A DNA stretch of 26,744 nt, taken from Microbotryum silenes-acaulis (lineage: Eukaryota; Basidiomycota; Microbotryomycetes; Microbotryales; Microbotryaceae). Shown piece after piece: positions 1 to 8,087 of this stretch. A program made the position numbers and the translations under genes. Numbering within the stretch: position 1 is the stretch's first letter; each line of letters begins with the position of its first letter. The notes beneath the pieces are model-generated. The model was not told where the DNA came from and searched no databases. It saw nothing but the letters and a program-made list of their open reading frames with translations. The stretch is from contig QPFY01000059.1 of assembly GCA_003665825.1 (NCBI GenBank), positions 1 to 26,744 of the forward strand. Reading direction: 5' to 3'.

Positions 1-789
1 GTAAAAGGCTAGGGATGCGATTGCAAGGTTGAAGGTCACTCTAAACGGACCGCGGCAGGTCAGCTCGGTCGGCAGCAGCGACGAGCAAGCATGAGCGACG
101 AATACGATCAATCCAGTGATTCACTGTGACGTACTCCGATGTAGGTTTGATTGATTTCAGCAGGTTGGTAGTATTAGAAGTCTGGATCCCGACTCAAGCA
201 GTTGAGTACGAGCGCAAGATAGAGGATGGAAGATAGATGGAGAAGGAAGAGAGACGAGCGCCCGCAGGGCGCGCGACTTCAACCGAATCCGACGTGTCAA
301 CCGGAACTCAATCAGGCGCTGGGATCTGGCAGGCACAGAACGACGAATTGAGGAGAGATGAAGCTAGCTAGTACGAATGAAGTAGGGGCATGGAAGTGAA
401 TAGTATCAAGAGATAATAAGGTATGATTGGATTCTTGACAGGTAGTTCAGCACTCATGTCGGATTTGATACAAGAACCTTTCATTGAGGTCGTTTGCGGC
501 AGAACCATGTCCGAGGCCGCAGGAAAACCCGGCAAGAATGGCTCAAGAAGATCCAAAGGTTCTCAGACACGCACATATGAGCGCAAAGAGTGAATGGTAT
601 TGCATCAAAGAGCACATACTCGATTATGCGTACGTCACAAATGCAGGGAAAGAGGTGAAACGAGCAGACGTTGCTCGAGCAGTTGAGCAAAGAGTCAAGG
701 TGGTTCTTCGTTCTCAATGTCAAGGCGAGCGGGCAGGGCGCTAGGTTGCCTAGAAGAAAATTCGGATGGTTGAAGAAGCCTCCTCACAC
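1..789. other. Unassigned GC-rich sequence, no gene recognised
   Basis: Only short overlapping open frames occur on both strands, none with a recognisable domain or composition that would set it apart from chance. GAGTCGAG-like words recur, as they do throughout 1-4260. I see no tRNA, rRNA or transposon signature. It could hold introns, UTR or decayed repeat sequence, but nothing here decides that. Confidence 0.5.
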
Positions 790-1730
790 ACCTCATCGGC
801 AAATGTCGAGTTTTGGGTGGCGGAGGCAGCAGCGGAAAAGATGAGAGCTTGCATGTGCTTCGATGAGCGATCTGTCGCACCGAGTTGAGTTTGAGGTCGG
901 GGGCGAGTGAGAGAACGAAGTCGAGCAAAGCAGGTCTCGCTGGAAAAATCTCAATTCTCAATCGGAAAGAGTTGACAATCATTCATTCATGAGAGCTGGA
1001 CACGGTATCCAGCGAGTCGAAGCTTAAAGAGTCGAGTTAAGCGCAGGCCGGAATCTGAGACCTGGTGGAGCAAACGAAAGTCAAACATAAGCAAGAGGAC
1101 ACAGAGTTGCAACACGCGGTGTGGACGAACGGAAAACCTTCAGTTTAAAGCACTCACTGACCTTAAAGACGTTTGCTCGTGAATTAAACGCCAAACGAGT
1201 TCGTGGACCGCAAGCGGGGTGAGTGCAAGAAGCGAAGCGAGTAGAGACGGAGCACCATGCGACACGATCGCAGTCCTCGACCGCATGACCAGGGTTGCTG
1301 ACGCGTGTACGAACGTGCATGTCGCAGAGTTGGTATGGTGATCGCACGTATCCAGCTGGTCGAGCGAATCGCCGAGGTCGATGGAGAGTGCGAAGGATCG
1401 TCACGGTCCGACGCCGAATTCGAGCGCCGAAGGGTCCGGAGAAGCCCGAGTCCTGGCTGCATGCAGTAACGTGCGCAACGGAGGATGGACTTCGAGTAAG
1501 ATGTGAAGCAATGAGGAGTGTTCCATGGAACATCTCGAGAGTTTGCGGAGAAGTCGCTCGGTCGGAGTGATCGACGAGGTTGAGAGTCAGCACGCAAGTC
1601 CGGTCAACTTGAATGGCGAGAGAGGCATGTGAGATATTGAGGTACCATGGGTGAAGCGTAGACGGTCTGGGATGCCTTGACAAGCTGGATGACGAGGGCA
1701 GGCGATTGAGCAATTCGCACGCGGCGGCTT
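790..1730. repeat. Diverged direct duplication, copy 1
   Basis: This block aligns in the same orientation with 2320-3265. Shared landmarks in the same order include a word near 816-850 (GAGGCAGCAGCGG then AAGATGAGAGCTT), CACCGAGTTGAGTTT, AAAGCACTCACTGACC, GGTGAGTGCAAGAAGCGAAG, ACGAACGTGCA, GCTGGTCGAGCGAA and GCCGAGGTCGAT. By eye roughly three quarters of bases agree, with several indels. Open frames of 244 and 137 residues lie on the minus strand here, and parts of them resemble frames in copy 2. However, differences between copies are not concentrated at third codon positions in either frame I compared, so coding is not supported. It may be a decayed repeat or a duplicated regulatory or gene-remnant segment. 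Confidence 0.7.
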
Positions 1731-2319
1731 GAAAGCTGCTGGGCGTGCAAGGATCTCCGGCGGACCTCCGTGGCAAGAAGGCCGAAACTAGTCTGCGTGC
1801 TGGACCTTGTCGCAAGAGAAACCGAGGGATGGTAATGCACTAACTCGGATGTGTGCCGTGCGAGCGTGGGAGCGCAGTGCGAAGCTCCATTCGAGGGAGC
1901 GCTCCCATTCCAGGTCTTCCGTGACCAACGATCTGCAGTACGCGGTGACACGGCATATCTCCGTCTCATCAGCAAGGAGTGCAAGTCGCAAGCAAGGGCT
2001 CAGATCGAAACAGCTCACTGTCGGCGGTCTGAGCGAGTCGTCCGAGGTCGAGCAGTTCCGGTCGCGATGGCTCGAGTGAGCAATCGACATAGCCCGGACG
2101 CAACTGTAGCTACCTTCGAGCTCGTTATCGAGTCGTTCCAATTGGGGATGGTGAGGGTGTGTTCCCCTTGCCTTAGCCGATTCCGGGTCACACATCAAGG
2201 GCCGGGTCGGGTAAGGTCGAGCCGCAAGTACCGAGCAAGTGACGTCTCGGCATGACGGCAAAGCGTTGCGTCGTCGTGTCTTCATGCAGTGAAAGAAAGT
2301 CGAGTCGAGTCGAGTGGTA
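1731..2319. other. Spacer between the duplicated blocks, no gene recognised
   Basis: Small open frames on both strands (up to 203 residues on the minus strand running through 1788-2399) have arginine- and serine-rich composition typical of chance frames in GC-rich DNA. A perfect 12-bp palindrome GGGAGCGCTCCC sits at 1895-1906. No domain, RNA gene or mobile-element signature was seen. Confidence 0.4.
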
Positions 2320-3265
2320 CGAGGATCGGCGAATGACAAGTGGGCGAGGCAGCAGCGGCAAAGATGAGAGCTTACACGCTCCTCAACGAACGGTCGCACC
2401 GAGTTGAGTTTTTGAGGTCAGGGTCGAGCGAGAGGAGATCGAGGTCGAGCAAAGCAAGCTTCGCCAGGAGATTGTCGATCCCAATTGGAAATGGTGGACG
2501 ATCTTTCTTCCGGGAGACGCACTGGAAACGGTTGGGAGCAAATGGGAGTCCAAAGAGTCGACTTGAGCGCAGGCAGAAATCTGAGACCCGGTGGAGCAAA
2601 TCAAAAGTCAAACATGAGCAAGACTGCACATACTTGCAACGCGAGGTGTGGAGGAAGATTATGCCTTCAGGTTGAAAGCACTCACTGACCTTTCGGACGT
2701 TTGCTCGCTTAGTAACTGCCGAGCAATTTCGTCGAAACCCTGGGAGGTGAGTGCAAGAAGCGAAGCGAGAGGAGGTGGAGCGCCATGCGACGCCGATCGC
2801 AGTCCATGACCGCATGACCAGACTTTCAGAAGCGTGTACGAACGTGCAAATCGGAGAGGTGGGATGCTGATCGCACGTAACAAGCTGGTCGAGCGAAGCG
2901 CCGAGGTCGATTGAGAGTGCGAAAAATCGTCACAGTTCGAGGCCCAATTCGAGCGATCCGAAGAAGTTCGAGTCGTGTCTTGACGCTTCAACCTGCGCAA
3001 CGTAGGATGGAGGTCGAGTAAAATGTGAAGCGACGAGGTGTTCCGTGGCGAATCTCGACAGTTTTGCCCGAAAGTCAATTGGATGATGCGATCGACGAGC
3101 TTGAAAGCCAGCGTGCAAGTCCAATCAAGTTGAATGGCGAGGAAGGCGAGCTGGAATGTGGTATATTTATAGCGACGAGTTGAGACGTAGTGACTTGGGA
3201 CGAATGAATCGATGAGCTGGCTGACAAGCGCGGGAGGTTGAGTAAGTCGCGGGCGGTTGAGACGG
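2320..3265. repeat. Diverged direct duplication, copy 2
   Basis: This block matches 790-1730 in the same orientation. The best preserved stretch is about 2746-2930, which includes GGTGAGTGCAAGAAGCGAAG and the ACGAACGTGCA and GCTGGTCGAGCGAA words. Unlike copy 1 it has a TATAAATATA on the minus strand at its right end, so a minus-strand transcript is conceivable. Minus-strand frames of 147 and 139 residues cover most of it but lack a recognised domain, and the pattern of differences from copy 1 does not look like codon-level constraint. Sequence on the minus strand includes CAG-type acceptor-like sites and an AAGGTCAGT donor-like site shared by both copies; I do not consider these enough to call a spliced gene. 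Confidence 0.7.
3162..3171 (-). promoter_or_regulatory. TATA-like box on the minus strand
   Basis: The minus strand reads TATAAATATA, standing out in a GC-rich setting, at the upstream end (minus sense) of duplicated block copy 2. The matching place in copy 1 near 1630 has no TATA. No confirmed gene lies downstream, so its function is unproven. Confidence 0.25.
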
Positions 3266-4260
3266 AGTGAAAGTGCTCGAGCCGATGCAGGTCTCGGATC
3301 TCGACATCGACGAAATCAGTCGGGTCGTGCATCACATGTTCCGACAAACCCTGAGCTTGCCGCGTCGATGAGACTCTTCGATTCGAAGAAAGACATGTGA
3401 CAGCGAGTGATTGCACTCGTGCGATTGGTCAATCTTGTCGACGAGAGTGAACGATGTGGGGGTGGCGGAGGAGGTGATTGCATTCGTGTGATGGGTTGAA
3501 GTTGACGACGCGAAGTGGGCGATGTGGGGGTGGCGGAGGAGATCGTCACCGGTCGATAGTGGTGTTCGGGGTGCGGCGATGTGGGTCGAGTGACATATGC
3601 ATCGATTCGAGACCTGGAGAAGGGTGAGCGTCTCCTCGATGGAGCTGATGTGGGTTGGGCATTGTGATCGCAGAATATGGTTGTACAAGTCACAGAGCGG
3701 TTCGGTGCGAAGCTCGGATGCCAGCGCGTTGGCCAACGCGCAATCTGAACTAGTGTGGTGAGCAGCAAAGACAAACATGAGGTGAGCGAATCGAACGAGA
3801 GCTGAGGACTATCTGAATGAAGGGCTCACCACACTCATGGGTCGAGTAGCTTGTGGGCGATTGGGGTGATCGAGGCGGTGCGCTGACTGGGCACATGTCC
3901 GACCGAGGACGCTCGAGCGATGCATCGACGTAGTTAGTACGCTGCTGAAAGTGACCACGCCCTCTCGTATCGATCTGCCCATCGTATCGTGCCGAAGACG
4001 CGATGTCGGAGTTGTTGATCGTCGTGTCGTGCGACGTCGCACCGTGCCCGCGTGAGCCCGCACAAAGGCACACGTCGAGCGTCCGTCGAGAGTGATCGAG
4101 CTGCATCTTGCCGATTGGGTGATGTGGGGAGAGCGTTGTGGTGTAGTGGTTTCAGAGCTGAGTCGAGTCGGGTCGGCGAGTGAGTGGGGAGAGGGAAAGG
4201 AGCGTTGGCGCGCGCGCTGAAGTCGACTCGGACGGGCCTCAGACGAGGCCACAACGACTA
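3266..4260. other. Unassigned GC-rich sequence with a small local duplication
   Basis: No supported gene. A local direct duplication with a period of about 67-68 bp lies at 3407-3473 and 3474-3542, each copy opening with GTGATTGCA and closing with GATGTGGGGGTGGCGGAGGA. Minus-strand open frames of 106 to 152 residues are rich in Arg, Ser, Thr and Pro with no domain; several overlap one another in different frames, as expected of chance frames. Confidence 0.4.
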
Positions 4261-4310
4261 GTAAAATTGAGTATACTGAAAAAACAACGCAGAATAGGAC
4301 AAATCAAGCC

Positions 4311-4317
4311 TATATAA
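4311..4317 (+). promoter_or_regulatory. TATA-like box upstream of the first minisatellite
   Basis: TATATAA lies in a locally AT-richer patch (4262-4350), about 100 bp upstream of the first ATG (4416) of a long open frame through the minisatellite. An AATAAA follows at 4344-4349. A TATA box closely followed by a polyadenylation signal is also the arrangement of an LTR R region, so this may be an LTR fragment and not a gene promoter. No paired LTR was found. Confidence 0.3.
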
Positions 4318-4343
4318 GCCAGCTGTGATCGTGACAGAGTTGC

Positions 4344-4349
4344 AATAAA
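4344..4349 (+). promoter_or_regulatory. AATAAA, possible polyadenylation signal
   Basis: The hexamer sits 27 bases after the TATA-like box, in the sequence GTTGCAATAAACTTATC. Together they resemble a compact LTR transcription start and polyadenylation region, but the context gives no second copy to confirm it. Confidence 0.25.
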
Positions 4350-4410
4350 CTTATCAACGTCTACAAGTCCTCAAGTCTGCCGTGGCTCAGCTCTAGCGAT
4401 ACGCCGAAGC

Positions 4411-4433
4411 CCGAAATGGGTTTCCCATTTCGG
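4411..4433. repeat. Perfect inverted repeat, 10-bp arms, 3-nt loop
   Basis: CCGAAATGGG, then TTT, then CCCATTTCGG: a perfect stem with a three-base loop, immediately followed by the palindrome CGGATCCG (4431-4438, overlapping). It lies between the TATA/AATAAA patch and the first minisatellite and contains the ATG (4416-4418) that opens the long plus-strand frame. Confidence 0.8.
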
Positions 4434-6074
4434 ATCCGATCTCGGTTCAGCGCTCGGGGCTCAGGCTTACTCGGTGCACGGGGTTTCACGCTGCAATGCC
4501 ATCTCGCAATGCACGAGCAATTGACCGTGCACCTCGATTTGACGGTTTTTGACGTGTGCCGCCCTTCAGCGTCGAAAAAGTGGATTTCAGCGGTGCACGA
4601 GCAATTGACCGTGCACCTCGATTTGGCGGTTTTTGACCCGTGCCGCCCTTCAGAGTCGAAAAAGTGGATTTCAGCGGTGCACGAGCAATTGACCGTGCAC
4701 CTCGATTTGGCGGTTTTTGACCCGTGCCGCCCTTCAGAGTCGAAAAAGTGGATTTCAGCAGTGCACGAGCAATTGACCGTGCACCTCGATTTGACGGTTT
4801 TTGACCCGTGCCGCCCTTCAGAGTCGAAAAAGTGGATTTCAGCGGTGCACGAGCAATTGACCGTGCACCTCGATTTGGCGGTTTTTGACCCGTGCCGCCC
4901 TTCAGAGTCGAAAAAGTGGATTTCAGCGGTGCACGAGCAATTGACCGTGCACCTCGATTTGACGGTTTTGCCGAAAAAGTGGATTTCAGCAGTGCACGAG
5001 CAATTGACCGTGCACCTCGATTTGGCGGTTTTTGACCCGTGCCGCCCTTCAGAGTCGAAAAAGTGGATTTCAGCAGTGCACGAGCAATTGACCGTGCACC
5101 TCGATTTGACGGTTTTTGACCCGTGCCGCCCTTCAGAGTCGAAAAAGTGGATTTCAGCGGTGCACGAGCAATTGACCGTGCACCTCGATTTGACGGTTTT
5201 TGACCCGTGCCGCCCTTCAGAGTCGAAAAAGTGGATTTCAGCAGTGCACGAGCAATTGACCGTGCACCTCGATTTGACGGTTTTTGACCCGTGCCGCCCT
5301 TCAGAGTCGAAAAAGTGGATTTCAGCAGTGCACGAGCAATTGACCGTGCACCTCGATTTGACGGTTTTTGACCCGTGCCGCCCTTCAGAGTCGAAAAAGT
5401 GGATTTCAGCAGTGCACGAGCAATTGACCGTGCACCTCGATTTGACGGTTTTTGACCCGTGCCGCCCTTCAGAGTCGAAAAAGTGGATTTCAGCAGTGCA
5501 CGAGCAATTGACCGTGCACCTCGATTTGACGGTTTTGCCGAAAAAGTGGATTTCAGCAGTGCACGAGCAATTGACCGTGCACCTCGATTTGGCGGTTTTT
5601 GACCCGTGCCGCCCTTCAGAGTCGAAAAAGTGGATTTCAGCGGTGCACGAGCAATTGACCGTGCACCTCGATTTGGCGGTTTTTGACCCGTGCCGCCCTT
5701 CAGAGTCGAAAAAGTGGATTTCAGCAGTGCACGAGCAATTGACCGTGCACCTCGATTTGACGGTTTTTGACCCGTGCCGCCCTTCAGAGTCGAAAAAGTG
5801 GATTTCAGCAGTGCACGAGCAATTGACCGTGCACCTCGATTTGACGGTTTTTGACCCGTGCCGCCCTTCAGAGTCGAAAAAGTGGATTTCAGCAGTGCAC
5901 GAGCAATTGACCGTGCACCTCGATTTGACGGTTTTGCCAAATAACTGGATTTCAGCAGTGCACGAGCAATTTCCCCTGCACTGTCAATTTTCATTTTCAC
6001 TGGGAATTTGGGGTTCTATTCCAAAATGTATCCCGGAATTGGGCTGTACCCCACCTATGGTACCTATATACTGA
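4416..6074 (+). CDS. Doubtful open frame through minisatellite 1 (552 residues)
   Basis: The frame starts at an ATG inside the 4411-4433 inverted repeat, about 100 bp after a TATA-like box, and reads a 28-residue repeat (VHEQLTVHLDL...KKWISA) or its 21-residue short form. It has no recognised domain, signal peptide or membrane segment. Because 84 and 63 are multiples of three, one unit without a stop is enough to keep the frame open, and the opposite strand is also open for 504 residues. One of the two main variable sites is synonymous in this frame (Ala GCG/GCA) and the other is Ala/Thr, whereas both are amino-acid changing on the minus strand. That is slight support for this strand only. 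I regard it as probably non-coding. Confidence 0.15.
   Translation: MGFPFRIRSRFSARGSGLLGARGFTLQCHLAMHEQLTVHLDLTVFDVCRPSASKKWISAVHEQLTVHLDLAVFDPCRPSESKKWISAVHEQLTVHLDLAVFDPCRPSESKKWISAVHEQLTVHLDLTVFDPCRPSESKKWISAVHEQLTVHLDLAVFDPCRPSESKKWISAVHEQLTVHLDLTVLPKKWISAVHEQLTVHLDLAVFDPCRPSESKKWISAVHEQLTVHLDLTVFDPCRPSESKKWISAVHEQLTVHLDLTVFDPCRPSESKKWISAVHEQLTVHLDLTVFDPCRPSESKKWISAVHEQLTVHLDLTVFDPCRPSESKKWISAVHEQLTVHLDLTVFDPCRPSESKKWISAVHEQLTVHLDLTVLPKKWISAVHEQLTVHLDLAVFDPCRPSESKKWISAVHEQLTVHLDLAVFDPCRPSESKKWISAVHEQLTVHLDLTVFDPCRPSESKKWISAVHEQLTVHLDLTVFDPCRPSESKKWISAVHEQLTVHLDLTVLPNNWISAVHEQFPLHCQFSFSLGIWGSIPKCIPELGCTPPMVPIY
4509..5979. repeat. Minisatellite 1: 84-bp tandem units with 63-bp variants
   Basis: Eighteen units plus a partial nineteenth: fifteen of 84 bp and three of 63 bp (units 6, 13 and 18), the short ones lacking 21 bp in the middle. 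These lengths sum exactly from 4509 to the partial unit at 5958. Units are nearly identical; variable sites include GGCGG/GACGG and CAGCGGTG/CAGCAGTG. Unit 1 and unit 18 are the most diverged, as expected at the edges of an array homogenised by unequal exchange. Each unit holds a near-palindrome, GTGCACG..CAATTG..CGTGCAC, mismatched at the two dinucleotides flanking CAATTG. There are no unique spacers, so this is not a CRISPR. Confidence 0.95.
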
Positions 6075-6077
6075 ATT
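5980..6077. other. Unique spacer between the two minisatellites
   Basis: AT-richer unique sequence of about 100 bp with no gene. It contains ATGGTACCTATATA near 6056-6069, just before the first unit of the second array. Confidence 0.5.
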
Positions 6078-7917
6078 CGGCGCCGCACGGTGCGGGAACA
6101 GGAATCGAGCGCAGTCTTCTCCCTCGAGTGAGATCTGTTTCGGCACCGGACGGTGCGAGAACAGGAATCTGGTTTCGGCACCGCACGGTGCGGGAACAGG
6201 AATCGAGCGCAGTCTTCTCCCTCGAGTGAGATCTGTTTCGGCACCGGACGGTGCGAGAACAGGAATCTGAATTCGGCACCGCACGGTGCGAGAACAGGAA
6301 TCTGGTTTCGGCACCGCACGGTGCGGGAACAGGAATCGAGCGCAGTCTTCTCCCTCGAGTGAGATCTGTTTCGGCACCGGACGGTGCGAGAACAGGAATC
6401 TGAATTCGGCACCGCACGGTGCGGGAACAGGAATCTGAATTCGGCGCCGCACGGTGCGGGAACAGGAATCGAGCGCAGTCTTCTCCCTCGAGTGAGATCT
6501 GTTTCGGCACCGGACGGTGCGGGAACAGGAATCTGGTTTCGGCACCGCACGGTGCGGGAACAGGAATCGAGCGCAGTCTTCTCCCTCGAGTGAGATCTGT
6601 TTCGGCACCGCACGGTGCGGGAACAAGAATCTGGTTTCGGCACCGGACGGTGCGAGAACAAGAATCTGGTTTCGGCGCCGCACGGTGCGAGAACAGGAAT
6701 CTGAATTCGGCACCGCACGGTGCGGGAACAGGAATCTGAATTCGGCGCCGCACGGTGCGGGAACAGGAATCGAGCGCAGTCTTCTCCCTCGAGTGAGATC
6801 TGTTTCGGCACCGGACGGTGCGGGAACAGGAATCGAGCGCAGTCTTCTCCCTCGAGTGAGATCTGTTTCGGCACCGGACGGTGCGGGAACAAGAATCTGG
6901 TTTCGGCACCGCACGGTGCGGGAACAGGAATCGAGCGCAGTCTTCTCCCTCGAGTGAGATCTGTTTCGGCACCGGACGGTGCGGGAACAAGAATCTGGTT
7001 TCGGCACCGCACGGTGCGGGAACAGGAATCGAGCGCAGTCTTCTCCCTCGAGTGAGATCTGTTTCGGCACCGGACGGTGCGGGAACAAGAATCTGGTTTC
7101 GGCACCGCACGGTGCGGGAGGGAACAGGAATCGAGCGCAGTCTTCTCCCTCGAGTGAGATCTGTTTCGGCACCGGACGGTGCGAGAACAGGAATCTGGTT
7201 TCGGCGCCGCACGGTGCGGAACAGGAATCTGAATTCGGCGCCGCACGGTGCGGGAACAGGAATCTGAATTCGGCACCGCACGGTGCGGGAACAAGAATCT
7301 GGTTTCGGCGCCGCACGGTGCGGGAACAGGAATCTGAATTCGGCACCGCACGGTGCGAGAACAAGAATCTGGTTTCGGCACCGCACGGTGCGGGAACAAG
7401 AATCTGAATTCGGCGCCGCACGGTGCGGGAACAGGAATCTGAATTCGGCACCGCACGGTGCGAGAACAAGAATCTGGTTTCGGCGCCGCACGGTGCGGGA
7501 ACAAGAATCTGAATTCGGCGCCGCACGGTGCGGGAACAGGAATCTGAATTTGGCGCCGCACGGTGCGAGAACAAGAATCTGGTTTCGGCGCCGCACGGTG
7601 CGGGAACAGGAATCTGAATTCGGCACCGGACGGTGCGAGAACAGGAATCTGGTTTCGGCGCCGCACGGTGCGGGAACAGGAATCTGGTTTCGGCGCCGCA
7701 CGGTGCGGGAACAGGAATCTGGTTTCGGCGCCGCACGGTGCGAGAACAGGAATCTGGTTTCGGCGCCGCACGGTGCGGGAACAGGAATCTGGTTTCGGCG
7801 CCGCACGGTGCGGGAACAGGAATCGAGCGCAGTCTTCTCCCTCGAGTGAGATCTGTTTCGGCGCCGCACGGTGCGGGAACAGGAATCTGAATTCGGCACC
7901 GGACGGTGCGGCGACAG
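6078..7917. repeat. Minisatellite 2: 35-bp units mixed with 63-bp units
   Basis: I count 43 units and a degenerate 44th: 32 short units of 35 bp and 11 long units of 63 bp (units 1, 3, 6, 9, 11, 16, 17, 19, 21, 23 and 42). Unit 23 has a 4-bp gain and unit 25 a 1-bp loss; these lengths sum exactly from 6078 to 7894. All share a core CGGCRCCGSACGGTGCG then RGAACARGAATC. Short units end in TGAATT or TGGTTT; long units carry an insert with CTCGAG and AGATCT. CCGCACGGTGCGG in most units is a perfect 6-bp-arm palindrome around one base. Long units cluster in the left half and short units fill the right half. Long minus-strand frames exist in all three frames, a by-product of the repeat, so no protein is called. 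Confidence 0.95.
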
Positions 7918-8087
7918 GATATGAGCGCAATCTCTTTGCAGCACCGCGAAAAGTTCGAGCTACACTGGGTCGTGCTGATGTTGAGTCGATGCAATGAAGA
8001 TCAAAAACACAATATCACGTGACTTTTTTGCTTCTGGGGCCACTACCTAACTCAAGAGCCAACTCTTTTTTAGGGGGGGGGGGGGGG
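7918..8087. other. Junction sequence ending in a run of 15 G
   Basis: After the last degraded minisatellite unit there are about 155 bp of unique AT-richer sequence holding the palindrome TCACGTGA (8015-8022) and AAGAGCCAACTCTT. The stretch ends in TTTTTTA and 15 consecutive G (8073-8087). The truncated copia frame of element A begins directly after this run. Poly-G resembles the polypurine tract of the other copia family in this window (8 to 10 G), but no LTR follows it on the plus strand. Confidence 0.6.

Noticed and set aside
1081..1815. 244-residue minus-strand frame in duplicated block 1
   Set aside because: No domain. The homologous block 2 is interrupted in the equivalent frame, and the differences between blocks do not favour third codon positions.
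1895..1906. Perfect palindrome GGGAGCGCTCCC
   Set aside because: Short palindromes of this kind are expected by chance in GC-rich sequence and it has no gene next to it.
2372..3124. Possible spliced gene on the minus strand in duplicated block 2, downstream of the TATAAATATA box
   Set aside because: Donor- and acceptor-like sequences exist in both blocks, but such short signals are frequent by chance, no protein family was recognised and the substitution pattern is not codon-like.
4486..6000. Minus-strand 504-residue open frame through minisatellite 1
   Set aside because: Unit length is a multiple of three, so the frame stays open trivially; both main variable sites change amino acids in this frame and there is no promoter evidence.
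6078..7917. CRISPR-like array of 35-bp repeats
   Set aside because: There are no unique spacers; units are contiguous and vary among themselves, and the context is a eukaryotic genome with LTR elements and no cas genes.
5984..7994. Three long minus-strand open frames (626 to 665 residues)
   Set aside because: All three frames of one strand are open because the repeat unit lacks stops; there is no domain and 35 bp is not a multiple of three, so the same peptide repeats rotate through frames. Repeat artefact.
8015..8022. TCACGTGA as a centromere CDEI-like or E-box element
   Set aside because: An 8-bp palindrome alone, without the other parts of a point centromere or a nearby gene, is not enough.
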